From: Bacteroidaceae bacterium
GTDB lineage: Bacteria > Bacteroidota > Bacteroidia > Bacteroidales > Bacteroidaceae
Reading direction: 5' to 3'
Length of the DNA: 64,000 bases
Assembly (NCBI GenBank): GCA_024699495.1
Contig: JAILPK010000011.1
Span: forward strand, 1 to 64,000
Part shown: positions 1 through 10,336 of the stretch, one piece after another
Layout of the letters: each line of letters begins with the position of its first letter
Numbering within the stretch: the stretch's first letter is position 1
Translations under genes and position numbers: made by a program
Notes under the pieces: generated by a model
The model's input: the letters and a program-made list of their open reading frames with translations, nothing else
What the model was told of the DNA's origin: nothing
The model's database searches: none

Positions 1-26
1 AGCGCTGCACCTCACTCCTTCAACGT

Positions 27-137
27 CAATATTCAATTGCCGTTTTGTAGTGACCTCTTCCATCCCGAACAGAGAAGTTAAGCCCGCTTGCGCCGATGGT
101 ACTGCGAAAGTGGGAGAGTAGGTAGCCGCCACCTTTT
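27..137 (+). rRNA. rrf: 5S ribosomal RNA (3' two thirds canonical; 5' part atypical)
   Basis: cctcttccatcccgaacagagaagttaagcccgc..gccgatggtactgcgaaagtgggagagtaggtagccgccacc is a classic 5S core. The first ~30 nt do not complement the 3' end. Confidence 0.8.
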
Positions 138-142
138 CATAA

Positions 143-175
143 AGGCCCCGAGTTTCATTTAGAATCTCGGGGCCT
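143..175 (+). terminator. Rho-independent terminator after 5S rRNA
   Basis: Perfect 10-bp stem aggccccgag/ctcggggcct followed by attttgtt. Confidence 0.85.
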
Positions 176-193
176 ATTTTGTTGTATGCTCAA

Positions 194-1090
194 TCAAACA
201 TAAGAGCGTTGCCTTACAGCTTCAAATAAAAGGATTGCGGCAGAAACAGACACGTTCAATGAGTCAAGTTTCCCGAGCATTGGAATCCTAATGTGAACGT
301 TGGCTTCTTCTCGCCAGATATCAGTTAATCCTGTTGATTCAGTACCCATAACTATAGCTGTAGGGCGCTTCATATCTGTGTTGTAATACAGTTCTGAATC
401 TTGTAATTGTGCTGTACATATTTGTATTCCTGCGTTTTTTAGGAATCTTATACATTCTTCTGACGAGCAGGCAATTAAAGGTACAGTAAAACAGGCTCCA
501 ATTGATGCTCGAATGAGGTTCGGGTTGTATAGATCAGTCAGAGGATCACAGATAATTACGGCATCTGCATTTGCTGCATCGGCAGAACGCAGTATGGCTC
601 CAAGATTACCTGGCTTCTCAACGCTTTCCAAAACAACTATCAGAGGTGTCTTTTCAAATGTGGCTTTTCTTTTCTCCTGGGAAATTGCCTTAACTTTCTT
701 TTCTATATCAGGGCTTTCATTCACTTTACGTTCCTTCGCAAGAAGAGTTTCTTCAAGTTCTGCAAGAGTATATCCCTTTGTTTTTACAATGGCAACCATC
801 CCTTCGGTGCTGCCCCTATATGCAATACGTTCATAAACATTATCAGATACAGTGAAAATGTGTGGTTTGGCTGCCAAAGGAGGAATCCTTATCCCCTCTA
901 ACACAAAAATGCTTTCAATTTCATATCCGGCATTTATGCAATGACCTATTTCGCGTTGACCTTCAACTACGAATTGCCCGTACTTACGTCTTTCTGAGGC
1001 TTTTTGCTGCAGAAGTATCAAATGGCGTATCTGGGGATTATGTGTACTTGTTATCTGGGGATTCGTATTTGTCATAAAATGTTCAGTCAT
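194..1090 (-). CDS. TrmH/SpoU-family RNA 2'-O-methyltransferase
   Basis: SPOUT motifs: VLESVEKPGNLGAILRSADAANADAVI, NPNLIRASIGACFTVPL, IVMGTESTGLTDIW, IPMLGKLDSLNVSVSAAILLFEAVRQR. Confidence 0.9.
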   Translation of the reverse strand: MTEHFMTNTNPQITSTHNPQIRHLILLQQKASERRKYGQFVVEGQREIGHCINAGYEIESIFVLEGIRIPPLAAKPHIFTVSDNVYERIAYRGSTEGMVAIVKTKGYTLAELEETLLAKERKVNESPDIEKKVKAISQEKRKATFEKTPLIVVLESVEKPGNLGAILRSADAANADAVIICDPLTDLYNPNLIRASIGACFTVPLIACSSEECIRFLKNAGIQICTAQLQDSELYYNTDMKRPTAIVMGTESTGLTDIWREEANVHIRIPMLGKLDSLNVSVSAAILLFEAVRQRSYV

Positions 1091-1241
1091 AGTTATATTT
1101 CGTTTTTATAATGTGCGAAGTCGAGAATTACACACAATAACATTCTTACTATGGAATTTGGCACAAAGATACTGAATCTATGCTTATTTTATACTTTAAA
1201 CAGCCACATTTTTCGACTTGTTTTGTTTTTAGAGTTAAATC

Positions 1242-1274
1242 TTTGGCCAAATAATAAAAGATATATACCTTTGC
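1242..1274 (+). promoter_or_regulatory. Bacteroidetes-type promoter for the porP-gldKLMN run
   Basis: TTTG (1242-1245), 20-bp spacer, TACCTTTGC (1266-1274), matching the TTTG/TAnnTTTG consensus. Confidence 0.55.
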
Positions 1275-1342
1275 AAGCGTATCAAAAGGAGTATAGAACA
1301 ATAAACACAGGATATTACGCGTTATTTATTTAAGGAAAGGCG

Positions 1343-2284
1343 ATGAGATTGAGGCAAGCTTTGTTGATTATTCTTTTGGGCTTCTGTGTTAAGGCAGTTG
1401 CCCAATATGATGCGGCGTTTAACCACTACTGGACGCTGCAGTCTTTCTTTAACCCTGCAGCTACAGGACTTGAGGGGCAAGTCAACATACAGGGAGCATA
1501 TTCTATGCAGATGTTGGGTTACACCCATGCCCCAGCAACTATGGTTCTAACCGCTGATATCCCAGTATGGTTTATAGGTCCTGCACATGGCATAGGAGCA
1601 GGTTTTCTTAATGATAAAATAGGACTTTTTGCTCACAAGAAGTTTTTTATTCAATATGCATACCACCAGAAGCTCTGGGGCGGAAGGCTCAGTTTTGGAA
1701 CACGCGTGGGGATGTTGTCTGAAACCTTTGATGGCAGTGGGGTTGATGTGGAAGAAAGCGGTGATCCGGCATTTGTTACCTCCCAGGCAGACGGCACAGC
1801 TTTTGATTTAGATTTTGGTCTCAGATACGATGGGAAAGTATGGTACGCCGGTTTTTCCGCTATCCATTTATTAGCTCCTACAATAGAGCTTGGCGAAGCA
1901 AAAGCCAACTATTTTGATGTGCCTGCAACATTTTATTTAACTGGAGGATACAATATTCAACTAAGAAATCCGTTATTTAAATTGCAGACCTCTGCTATTT
2001 TGCGCACAGACCTTGCCGCCTGGAGAGGCGATGTGACAGCAAGACTGGCATATAATGGCCCAAGGGGGAAGTTTTACGGAGGTCTCGCATATAGTCCGAC
2101 TAATTCAGTGAGTGTGCTTCTTGGTGGAATGTTCCACGGGATACAATTAGGCTACTGCTACGAGATTTACACTGGTGGAGTGGGTATATGGCAGGGCACA
2201 CATGAGCTGACCATCGGTTATTTGACCGAGCTTAATCTTTTCAAGAAAGGTCGTAACAGACACCAGAGTGTGCGTATATTATAG
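1343..2284 (+). CDS. porP: PorP/SprF family type IX secretion system membrane protein
   Basis: Signal peptide, QYDAAFNHYWTLQSFFNPAATGLEGQVNIQGAYSMQ (PorP/SprF N-terminal pattern), directly upstream of gldK. Confidence 0.9.
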   Translation: MRLRQALLIILLGFCVKAVAQYDAAFNHYWTLQSFFNPAATGLEGQVNIQGAYSMQMLGYTHAPATMVLTADIPVWFIGPAHGIGAGFLNDKIGLFAHKKFFIQYAYHQKLWGGRLSFGTRVGMLSETFDGSGVDVEESGDPAFVTSQADGTAFDLDFGLRYDGKVWYAGFSAIHLLAPTIELGEAKANYFDVPATFYLTGGYNIQLRNPLFKLQTSAILRTDLAAWRGDVTARLAYNGPRGKFYGGLAYSPTNSVSVLLGGMFHGIQLGYCYEIYTGGVGIWQGTHELTIGYLTELNLFKKGRNRHQSVRIL

Positions 2285-2309
2285 ACGTAATATCATAAAC
2301 ATAAAATAA

Positions 2310-3803
2310 ATGATGAATAGAAACAATAATGACACGTCGCGTAGGTTGCTTCCCATCAAGTATGGGACAGGGCTCGTGATGAGTCTGTTATTACTGCTCA
2401 CATTATCCCTCACATCTTGTATGGGGTCTTCATCCAATGCAATGGCAACAGGTGGTGAAATCACAGGCATCAGAGGAAGTTCATTCTCCGAGCCCACTCC
2501 TTATGGAATGGTTGCCGTGCCAAAAGGCTCATTGAAAGTGGGAATGGAAGAAAATGATACCCTTTGGGGGGCTGGCTTTCCAGCACGCGAAATCAGTGTA
2601 GATGGTTTTTGGATGGATCAGACAGAGGTGTCAAATGCCAAATATCGTCAGTTTGTGTTTTGGGTACGTGACAGCATTATCCGCGAGCGTTTAGCTGACC
2701 CCGCTTATGGAGGTGATGAAACTTACAAGATAGAGGAGGATAAGGAAGGCAATCCTATTACGCCGCGTTTGAATTGGAACAAGCCAATTCCTTGGAAGAA
2801 GGCCAATGAGGATGAGCAGCGTGCAATTGAAAGTGTGTATGTCATTCATCCTGTAGATGGGACAAAGATGCTTGATGCTACTCAGATGAACTACCGATAT
2901 GAGGTTTATGACTATGCAGCTGCCGCTCTTCGGAAATATCGTTTGGACCCTGTTGAGAGGGATTTGAATACAGACAATACCGTGAGCGATGATGATGTGA
3001 TGATATCCAAGGATACAGCATATATAAATGATGAAGGTAAGGTTATCCGCCAGACCATCACACGCAAGCTGTCGGGCCCTTGGGATTTCCTTAACACTTA
3101 TATCATTAATGTTTATCCCGACACAACGTGCTGGGTAAATGATTTCCGCAATGCGGAGAACGAGCGCTACCTGCGTCTCTATTTTTCCAGTCCTGCATAT
3201 GATGATTATCCTGTAGTCGGCGTATCTTGGGAACAAGCAACAGCTTTTTGCCGCTGGCGTACGGAGTTCCTTGTTAAGGGCTTAGGTCAAAATGTCGCTG
3301 ACATCCAACCCTATCGTCTCCCTACAGAAATCGAATGGGAGTATGCGGCCCGCGGCAAGGAGGGCAATCCGTTCCCGTGGGATTCCAAGGAGGTGAAAAG
3401 CGACCAGGGCTGCTACTATGCAAACTTTAAGCCCGATAGAGGAAATTATACTAAGGATGGGTCTCTTATCACATCGAAATGCGGTATATTCAGTGCCAAC
3501 AGTAATGGTCTCTATGATATGGCAGGAAATGTTGCTGAGTGGACGAGTACAGTTTATACTGAAGCCGGCGTTGAAAGTATGAGTGACATGAATCCTGAGC
3601 TGCGTTACAATGCAGCCATAGAAGACCCCTACCGTCTGAAAAAGAAAAGCGTTCGTGGCGGCTCATGGAAAGACCCCGAAAGTATGATTCGTTCTGCTTG
3701 GCGCTCTTATGAATATCAGAATCAACCTCGTTCCTATATTGGCTTCCGCTGTGTCCGTTCTATGATGACAGATGGTGGCTCAAGGAATAAAGGAAAAAGA
3801 TAA
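2310..3803 (+). CDS. gldK: Gliding motility/T9SS lipoprotein GldK (FGE-sulfatase fold)
   Basis: Lipobox LTSC, FGE-like GFWMDQTEVSNAKYRQFV, YRLPTEIEWEYAARG, GNVAEWTSTVY, RGGSWKDP; synteny with gldLMN. Confidence 0.93.
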   Translation: MMNRNNNDTSRRLLPIKYGTGLVMSLLLLLTLSLTSCMGSSSNAMATGGEITGIRGSSFSEPTPYGMVAVPKGSLKVGMEENDTLWGAGFPAREISVDGFWMDQTEVSNAKYRQFVFWVRDSIIRERLADPAYGGDETYKIEEDKEGNPITPRLNWNKPIPWKKANEDEQRAIESVYVIHPVDGTKMLDATQMNYRYEVYDYAAAALRKYRLDPVERDLNTDNTVSDDDVMISKDTAYINDEGKVIRQTITRKLSGPWDFLNTYIINVYPDTTCWVNDFRNAENERYLRLYFSSPAYDDYPVVGVSWEQATAFCRWRTEFLVKGLGQNVADIQPYRLPTEIEWEYAARGKEGNPFPWDSKEVKSDQGCYYANFKPDRGNYTKDGSLITSKCGIFSANSNGLYDMAGNVAEWTSTVYTEAGVESMSDMNPELRYNAAIEDPYRLKKKSVRGGSWKDPESMIRSAWRSYEYQNQPRSYIGFRCVRSMMTDGGSRNKGKR

Positions 3804-3814
3804 AAACATATAAT

Positions 3815-4783
3815 ATGTCCAAATTTTCTCTCATAGCCCGTTTGCAGCATTGGATGGATTCCGTGCCGGGCCAGACATTTATGAATTACGCCTACTCGTG
3901 GGGCGCAGCAGTTGTTATTCTTGGAACGCTGTTTAAGCTAACCCATATTCCTGGCGCCAATGCAATGCTTTTTATTGGAATGGGCACAGAGGTATTTGTG
4001 TTTTTTATCTCTGGTTTCGACCGTCCATTTGATTCCAAGACCGACACCCAGTTAGCCGATGAGTTTATAGACTTAGAGGATATGGAGGCAGTAAAGGAAG
4101 CGGCCCAGGCTGCTGCAGCTGCAGCTGGGAGTATTGCTTCCTCAGGCATCGGTGCATCTTCTGTGCCAGGTTCTGCAGAACACTCCAGTACGGTAATTTC
4201 TGGTGGAGGTGGTGGAGGAACCGTCATCATCGGTGGCGGCGCATCCGGAGCTCCTTCTGGAACAGTTGTTGTAGGTGGAGGCACTCCTGCCTCTGGCGAT
4301 GTCTCCGGTTCCGAAGGCCCCGTGGTTATTGGCGGTGGTGCTGGAATTTCCGACGATGCGGCAGCCAATCTTGCGGCAGCAGCAGCGGCCGTGGCCCAAA
4401 TTGGGAATAACGTGGGAGGCAATGACCCTCAAAGCGCTATGGATTCTGCCAAGGTAATAGGTACTCCGGAAGTGGAGGATGCCATCACAGCTTATGTCGA
4501 GCAGCTGACAGAACTCACAGAGGTTCTTAACCGGGTTAAGGAGCAGGCTGACCGCATGACACAAGACAGTTTGGAAATGGAGAACCTTAACCGTACGCTT
4601 ACTGGCATAAATACGATTTATGAGATGCAGCTAAAGAGTATAAGCCAGCAAGTAGGGACTATAGATAACATAAATGAGCAGACACGCCGAATGGCCCAGC
4701 AGATAGAGGAACTCAACTCCATCTACGCACGCATGATAGAGGCCATGACGGTGAATATGCCTGGCGCCGCTCCCAAGGTTTGA
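3815..4783 (+). CDS. gldL: T9SS inner-membrane motor protein GldL (with long Gly-rich insertion)
   Basis: Two N-terminal TM helices (NYAYSWGAAVVILGTLFKLTHIPGANAMLFIGMGTEVFVFFISGFD), C-terminal coiled coil; synteny. Confidence 0.92.
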   Translation: MSKFSLIARLQHWMDSVPGQTFMNYAYSWGAAVVILGTLFKLTHIPGANAMLFIGMGTEVFVFFISGFDRPFDSKTDTQLADEFIDLEDMEAVKEAAQAAAAAAGSIASSGIGASSVPGSAEHSSTVISGGGGGGTVIIGGGASGAPSGTVVVGGGTPASGDVSGSEGPVVIGGGAGISDDAAANLAAAAAAVAQIGNNVGGNDPQSAMDSAKVIGTPEVEDAITAYVEQLTELTEVLNRVKEQADRMTQDSLEMENLNRTLTGINTIYEMQLKSISQQVGTIDNINEQTRRMAQQIEELNSIYARMIEAMTVNMPGAAPKV

Positions 4784-4841
4784 TTATTTACTCTCAACCA
4801 GTACGGCGGTAAATCAAAAAGTTTAATTCTAAAATTAGAAT

Positions 4842-6407
4842 ATGCCTGTTAGGAAAAGACCAGTTTCTCCGCGTCAGAAGATGATAAATCTTATGTACGT
4901 TGTGCTGATGGCTATGCTTGCTCTTAATGTGTCAAGCGAAGTCCTCAACGGTTTCTCGCTGGTGGATGAGAGCCTTTCCCGCTCAACAGCCAACGCCTCT
5001 CAGACCAATGAGGCTATTTATGCGGACTTTGACGAGCAGATGAAGGCAAATCCGAAGAAGGTAAAGGAATGGTATGACAAGGCGCAGAATGTTCGCCAGA
5101 TGTCCGACTCCTTATACAACCTAGCCGAGGAGCTCAAGGTTGCCATTGTCCGTAAGAGCGATGGTGAAGAAGCTGATGTTCACAATATCAAAAACCGTGA
5201 AGACCTTGAAGCAGCTTCGTCAGTGATGCTTGCACCAGGAACCGGTCGCGGCCGCGAACTTTATCGTGGAATCAACAGCTACCGTGAGCGCATTATTAAG
5301 ATGGTCACTGACCCGGCTCAACAAAAGATTATATCCAGCAATTTATCTACGACAGTGCCTAAGAGTGTGCGCACGCTCGGCAAGAACTGGCAGGAGTATA
5401 TGTTCGAATCGATGCCTACAGCTGCTGCCGTTACCCTGCTTACCAAACTTCAGAGCGATGTGCGGTATGCAGAAGGCGAAGTGCTGCATGGCCTATCAGC
5501 AAATATCGGCTTGAAAGATATCCATGTCAATCAGCTTAATGCCTATGTAATCCCCAATGCCCAGACTATAGTCCAGGGAGGCCGCTTCTCTGCACAGATT
5601 CTTATGGCAGCGGTAGATACTACCAATCGCCCGAAGATAGTTATTGGAGGGCGTGAGATACAGTCAGACCGTGGCATCTATGAAACAGTCTGTAGCCGAA
5701 CTGGCGACTTCACCCTCAATGGCTATATCGAGATGCTGAATGCCCAGGGAGAGCAGGTACGCCGTAACTTTGAACAAAAATATACCGTTGTAGCGCCCTC
5801 GGCCACAGTAAGCGCCGATTTGATGAATGTCCTCTATGCAGGTTATGACAACCCGATGAGTGTCAGCGTCCCCGGTGTAGCTACCAATCTCATTTCCGCC
5901 TCAATGACTGGCGGTGCGTTTACTTCCCAGGGAAATGGTAAGTTTGTAGCTCGTCCTTCAACCCCGGGTGGGGAGGCTGTCATCACCGTGTCGGCAAAGA
6001 CAGAAGGGCGTGTGCAGGAGATGGGCAAATTCACCTTCCGTGTCCGTAAATTGCCCGATCCTACGGCATTCATCGATTATACAGATGCCAATGGGTCGCC
6101 CAATCGTTTCAAGGGAGGCAAACTGCCCAAGCAGATTCTGGTTAATACAGATGGTATTGGAGCAGCCGTAGATGACGGTTTATTGAATATCCCCTTCCGT
6201 GTAAAAGGCTTTGAGACAGTGTTCTTCGATAATATGGGCAATGCTATTCCATACGTCAGCAGTGATTCGCATTTCTCGTCGCAGCAGAAGAGCATGTTCC
6301 GCAGTCTTGGGCGCGGCAAACGCTTCTACATTTCTAAAATCCATGCGATTGGCCCTGATGGTGTTGAACGTACACTTGACGGGGCGATGGAAATAATCGT
6401 AAATTAA
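4842..6407 (+). CDS. gldM: T9SS motor protein GldM
   Basis: RKRPVSPRQKMINLMYVVLMAMLALNVSSEVLNGFSLVDESL N-terminus typical of GldM; synteny. Confidence 0.95.
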   Translation: MPVRKRPVSPRQKMINLMYVVLMAMLALNVSSEVLNGFSLVDESLSRSTANASQTNEAIYADFDEQMKANPKKVKEWYDKAQNVRQMSDSLYNLAEELKVAIVRKSDGEEADVHNIKNREDLEAASSVMLAPGTGRGRELYRGINSYRERIIKMVTDPAQQKIISSNLSTTVPKSVRTLGKNWQEYMFESMPTAAAVTLLTKLQSDVRYAEGEVLHGLSANIGLKDIHVNQLNAYVIPNAQTIVQGGRFSAQILMAAVDTTNRPKIVIGGREIQSDRGIYETVCSRTGDFTLNGYIEMLNAQGEQVRRNFEQKYTVVAPSATVSADLMNVLYAGYDNPMSVSVPGVATNLISASMTGGAFTSQGNGKFVARPSTPGGEAVITVSAKTEGRVQEMGKFTFRVRKLPDPTAFIDYTDANGSPNRFKGGKLPKQILVNTDGIGAAVDDGLLNIPFRVKGFETVFFDNMGNAIPYVSSDSHFSSQQKSMFRSLGRGKRFYISKIHAIGPDGVERTLDGAMEIIVN

Positions 6408-6434
6408 ACTAACGAAAAAAGAAATAAATAGAAT

Positions 6435-7499
6435 ATGAAAACTATTCTTCTGCCCTCTATAACATGCATCTTGCTTTGTCTGCCGCTGATGCTCAGTGCG
6501 CAGCCGAAGAAGAGTCGCGTAACCAGACTTGCAACAAAAACAGTTTCTCCGGTGGCATCAAAGGCTAAAGAAACGCCTAAGAAGGTCACAAGCGACCGAG
6601 CTGCCTTGCAGTTTCCCACGTCCGACGAGATGCCTGAGGATGTTGTATGGCGTCGTGATATTTATCGTCAGCTTGACCTGATGAAGGATGCCAATGCACC
6701 TCTCTATTATCCTGTCGAGCCCAACGGCAAAAACCAGAATCTTTTTACCTACCTCTTCCGTCTGATACTCTCCGAACGCCTTACTGCCTATCAGTATAAA
6801 TTGGATGGAAATGAATCCTTTGATGCAAAGGACAAGTTGGATCTGAAGGATTTGCTGGATCGTTATTATATATTATATGAGGAGAAGAACGGCAAATATT
6901 CGGTTTCGGCTACCGATATCCCGTCGGCTGAAGTTACCCGATATTATATAAAGGAGAGCAATTATTTCGACCAGCGTAGCGCCACCTTCAAGAGAAAGGT
7001 GACAGCTATCTGTCCCGTTCTGATGAGAGGCGAGGATGAGTTTGGCGGCGAGGCCACTCCTTATCCCCTATTCTGGGTGAATTATGATGATGTGGCCGGG
7101 TATCTCAACAAGATGCCGATGATGGCTTCAAATCTGAATAATGTTACGAATATGACTGCCGACGACTATTTCACCATGAATAAGTACGAAGGCAAAATCT
7201 ATAAGACTAACAACCTTCAGGGCAAGGTGTTGGCAAATTATTGTAAGACAGACAGCGCGATGAAAGCCGAACAAAAACGCATTGAAGATGAGTTGGCCGA
7301 GTTTGAGCGCAGTATCTGGGAAATCACTTCTGCCAAGTCCGACTCTGTAGCTGTTGATTCAACCGCTGTTGCAGACAAAAAGGAAAAGAAGGTAAAGGCA
7401 AAGGCTAAGTCAGAAACGCGTCGCAGCAAAGCCGCTGTGTCCGAAAAGCCCCAAACTACCAGCACTCCGCGTGTCAGCGTTCGCCGGCAGCGCAGATAA
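6435..7499 (+). CDS. gldN: T9SS protein GldN/PorN
   Basis: DVVWRRDIYRQLDLMKDANAPLYYPVEP..NLFTYLFRLILSERLTAYQY; last gene of gldKLMN. Confidence 0.93.
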   Translation: MKTILLPSITCILLCLPLMLSAQPKKSRVTRLATKTVSPVASKAKETPKKVTSDRAALQFPTSDEMPEDVVWRRDIYRQLDLMKDANAPLYYPVEPNGKNQNLFTYLFRLILSERLTAYQYKLDGNESFDAKDKLDLKDLLDRYYILYEEKNGKYSVSATDIPSAEVTRYYIKESNYFDQRSATFKRKVTAICPVLMRGEDEFGGEATPYPLFWVNYDDVAGYLNKMPMMASNLNNVTNMTADDYFTMNKYEGKIYKTNNLQGKVLANYCKTDSAMKAEQKRIEDELAEFERSIWEITSAKSDSVAVDSTAVADKKEKKVKAKAKSETRRSKAAVSEKPQTTSTPRVSVRRQRR

Positions 7500-7579
7500 T
7501 GATTCTTTGATTATAATCCCCAAACAGGCCTTTCGCGAGGGCCTGCGAATTAATTTATCAACCAAAAAATTAAGCGCTT

Positions 7580-8245
7580 ATGAAAAGAATTTACTCAATC
7601 ATTGTGGCTCTTGTAGCAATCACAGTGACGGCTAATGCCCAGTTGAAATTTGGTGCAGAAGCAGGTTTGAACATTAACAAACTCAGTTTGGACAAGGATA
7701 TTGTCAGCGCAAGTAATCGTGCTGGATTCTTCCTCGGCCCGAAGGTTCGTTTCACAGTTCCTATCATCGGAGTTGGCGCAGACGCAGCAATCCTCTATTC
7801 CAATCGTTCTGCTTCATTGGAAGATGCTAATGGTGACATGCAGCATAAGGCAATGCATTATATCGAGTTGCCTGTGAATCTCCGTTATCAGTTGGAATTC
7901 ACCTCTCTCATCGGTATTTATGTTACAGCAGGTCCCCAGTGGAGTTGGAATCTGAGTGACAAAGAGTGGAATTTAGGTTCTGTTACAGATGCAGTAACCG
8001 GCTCAGTCACGAATCTCTCTTCTACATTTGAGAAGAGCTCCATGAGCATCAACGTGGGGGCTGGTGTCCTTCTTTTCAGCCATCTCCAAATAGGTGCATC
8101 CTATAATATTCCTGTTGGAAACGATGGAGTCCTGAGCACTATCGTCAGCAATGCAACAGCAGCTGCAAGCACTGCTGTCACAGGCGGTGAGAGCACCAAA
8201 CTGAAGAACAATACCTGGCAGATTCGGGCTACTTATTGGTTCTAA
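7580..8245 (+). CDS. Outer-membrane beta-barrel (porin-family) protein
   Basis: Signal peptide, KFGAEAGLNINKLS.., terminal IRATYWF aromatic beta-signal. Confidence 0.75.
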   Translation: MKRIYSIIVALVAITVTANAQLKFGAEAGLNINKLSLDKDIVSASNRAGFFLGPKVRFTVPIIGVGADAAILYSNRSASLEDANGDMQHKAMHYIELPVNLRYQLEFTSLIGIYVTAGPQWSWNLSDKEWNLGSVTDAVTGSVTNLSSTFEKSSMSINVGAGVLLFSHLQIGASYNIPVGNDGVLSTIVSNATAAASTAVTGGESTKLKNNTWQIRATYWF

Positions 8246-8251
8246 GCCAGC

Positions 8252-10336
8252 ATGGCTGAATTTGTTGACGTAATTCTCCCCGTGCCGCTTCCCGGCACAT
8301 TCACTTACGCCCTGCCTCCCCAACTGCAGTCCGCAGCAGAGGCAGGGTGCCGCATCGTTGTGCCCTTTGGCGCCAAGAAGACCGCTGTGGGCCTTATTGT
8401 CCGCATTCATGACAATCAGCCCAAAGGCATAAAGGTTAAGGATGCGATAGAGGTGGTAGATGCGTCACCGATTATATTCCCCCATCAGTTAGTTTTTTGG
8501 CGATGGCTCTCTTCCTATTATCTCTGTCATTTGGGTGAGGTGTATAAGGCCGCATTGCCAGGCCCGATGAAAAAGAAAAAAGTTCATCGCGGTTCCCGCT
8601 CAAGTCAGGAAGAGCAGTCATTGCGTCTGTCGGCGCAGACCCTGCCTCTTTCACAGAGTCAAGGAGATGAGGCAATCCTCTTTGGAGGTCAGGACGCATT
8701 GGATTTAGGTGAGCTGCCCTCCCTCTCCTCCGCCCAGTCTTCAGCTCTCGCATCAATTCATAACCAGTGGGAGAAACATCCTGTATGTCTCCTTCATGGT
8801 GTCACCTCCAGCGGAAAGACAGAGATATATATTCATCTGATTGCCGAGGCAATCAAATCGGGCAAGCAAGTCCTTTACCTCTTGCCGGAGATAGTCCTCA
8901 CCACCCAGCTTACTGACCGCTTAAGACGAGTTTTCGGCCATCGCCTCGGCATATATCATAGCAAATACAGCGACCGCCAACGTGAAGATGTTTGGCTTCG
9001 CCAGCTATCCGACACCCCGTATGATATCATAGTCGGCGTGCGTTCAAGTATCTTCCTCCCCTTTGACCGCCTTGGGCTTGTTATTGTGGATGAGGAACAT
9101 GAAGTGACATTCAAGCAGCAAGATCCGGCGCCACGTTATCATGCGCGGAATGCAGCTATAATGTTAGCCTCGCGTGCCGGTGCCCGCACACTTCTCGGCA
9201 CAGCGACCCCATCCTTCGAAAGCTATTTCAATGCCCGCACAGGAAAATATGGTCTTGTGACTCTTACGGAGCGTTATGGTCAGGTGCGTCTTCCTGAGAT
9301 AGAGGTGGTTGATGTTAGTGAAATGAAACGCAAGAAACTGATGAAGGGCATCTTCTCCCCCCGTTTACTCGAGGCCATCAGAGAAGCCCTGCAAGCTCAT
9401 GAGCAGGTTATTCTGTTCCAAAACAGACGCGGCTACGCCCCGATGATGGAGTGTGATATCTGCGGTTGGGTTCCCAGTTGTCCGCATTGCGATGTCAGAC
9501 TCACTTACCACCGTCGTAATCGCCTTGTTACATGTCATTACTGCGGCTTCAGCTCACAGATCCCTACAGAATGCCCTTCCTGCGGAAATACCCATTTGCG
9601 TCAGCGTGGTTTTGGCACCGAGCGTATAGAAGCCGAGATAGCAGAGATGTTCCCCGAGGCTTCTGTAGCCCGCATGGATCTTGATACGACACGCACACGC
9701 ACAGCCTATGAGAGCATCATATCCGACTTCGAGCACGAGAAGACAGATATACTTGTAGGCACCCAGATGGTGACCAAGGGTTTGGATTTTGGCCGAGTTA
9801 GCCTTGTCGGAATTCTTGATGCAGATACTATGCTCTTGCAACCAGATTTCCGCGCTTATGAGAGAGCCTATCAGATGATGGCCCAGGTTGCGGGCCGTGC
9901 TGGCCGGCGTCAAAGCCAGGGGCGCGTAATCCTGCAGACACGCCAGGCTGCCCTTCCTCTTATCGCTCAGGTCACAGAGGGCAATTACGATGCCATGTAT
10001 GCCGAGCAGATGGAGGAGCGCCGAGCCTTTGCCTATCCCCCCTTTGTTCGCCTCATTGTTGTTTATGTGAAACACCGCCAGGCTGATATTGCCGACCATC
10101 TGATCATAGAGGCCACCAAAGCCCTGCGCCAGCTATTCGGTTCGCGAGTCCTTGGTCCTGACGAACCTGTGGTGTCGCGCGTATCTGGTCTTTTCATCCG
10201 CAAGGCTATTGTAAAACTCGAGAGCAAAATTCCCATATCCAAGGCCCATCTCATGCTTATGGATATGCGAACATCCCTCCTTGCCGACAAGACATTCAGC
10301 TCCGCGCACATCTATTTTGATGTTGATCCCCTTTAA
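8252..10336 (+). CDS. priA: Primosomal protein N' (replication restart helicase PriA)
   Basis: LLHGVTSSGKTEIYIHL Walker A, DEEHEVTFKQQDPAPRYHARN, zinc-binding CDICGWVPSCPHCDVRLTYHRRNRLVTCHYCG..CPSCG, GTQMVTKGLDF. Confidence 0.97.
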   Translation: MAEFVDVILPVPLPGTFTYALPPQLQSAAEAGCRIVVPFGAKKTAVGLIVRIHDNQPKGIKVKDAIEVVDASPIIFPHQLVFWRWLSSYYLCHLGEVYKAALPGPMKKKKVHRGSRSSQEEQSLRLSAQTLPLSQSQGDEAILFGGQDALDLGELPSLSSAQSSALASIHNQWEKHPVCLLHGVTSSGKTEIYIHLIAEAIKSGKQVLYLLPEIVLTTQLTDRLRRVFGHRLGIYHSKYSDRQREDVWLRQLSDTPYDIIVGVRSSIFLPFDRLGLVIVDEEHEVTFKQQDPAPRYHARNAAIMLASRAGARTLLGTATPSFESYFNARTGKYGLVTLTERYGQVRLPEIEVVDVSEMKRKKLMKGIFSPRLLEAIREALQAHEQVILFQNRRGYAPMMECDICGWVPSCPHCDVRLTYHRRNRLVTCHYCGFSSQIPTECPSCGNTHLRQRGFGTERIEAEIAEMFPEASVARMDLDTTRTRTAYESIISDFEHEKTDILVGTQMVTKGLDFGRVSLVGILDADTMLLQPDFRAYERAYQMMAQVAGRAGRRQSQGRVILQTRQAALPLIAQVTEGNYDAMYAEQMEERRAFAYPPFVRLIVVYVKHRQADIADHLIIEATKALRQLFGSRVLGPDEPVVSRVSGLFIRKAIVKLESKIPISKAHLMLMDMRTSLLADKTFSSAHIYFDVDPL

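Noticed and set aside
3892-4422. Long antisense ORFs opposite gldL, lysS, the barrel gene and other CDSs
   Set aside because: They lie opposite strong protein families and read as low-complexity shadows of the sense codon usage.
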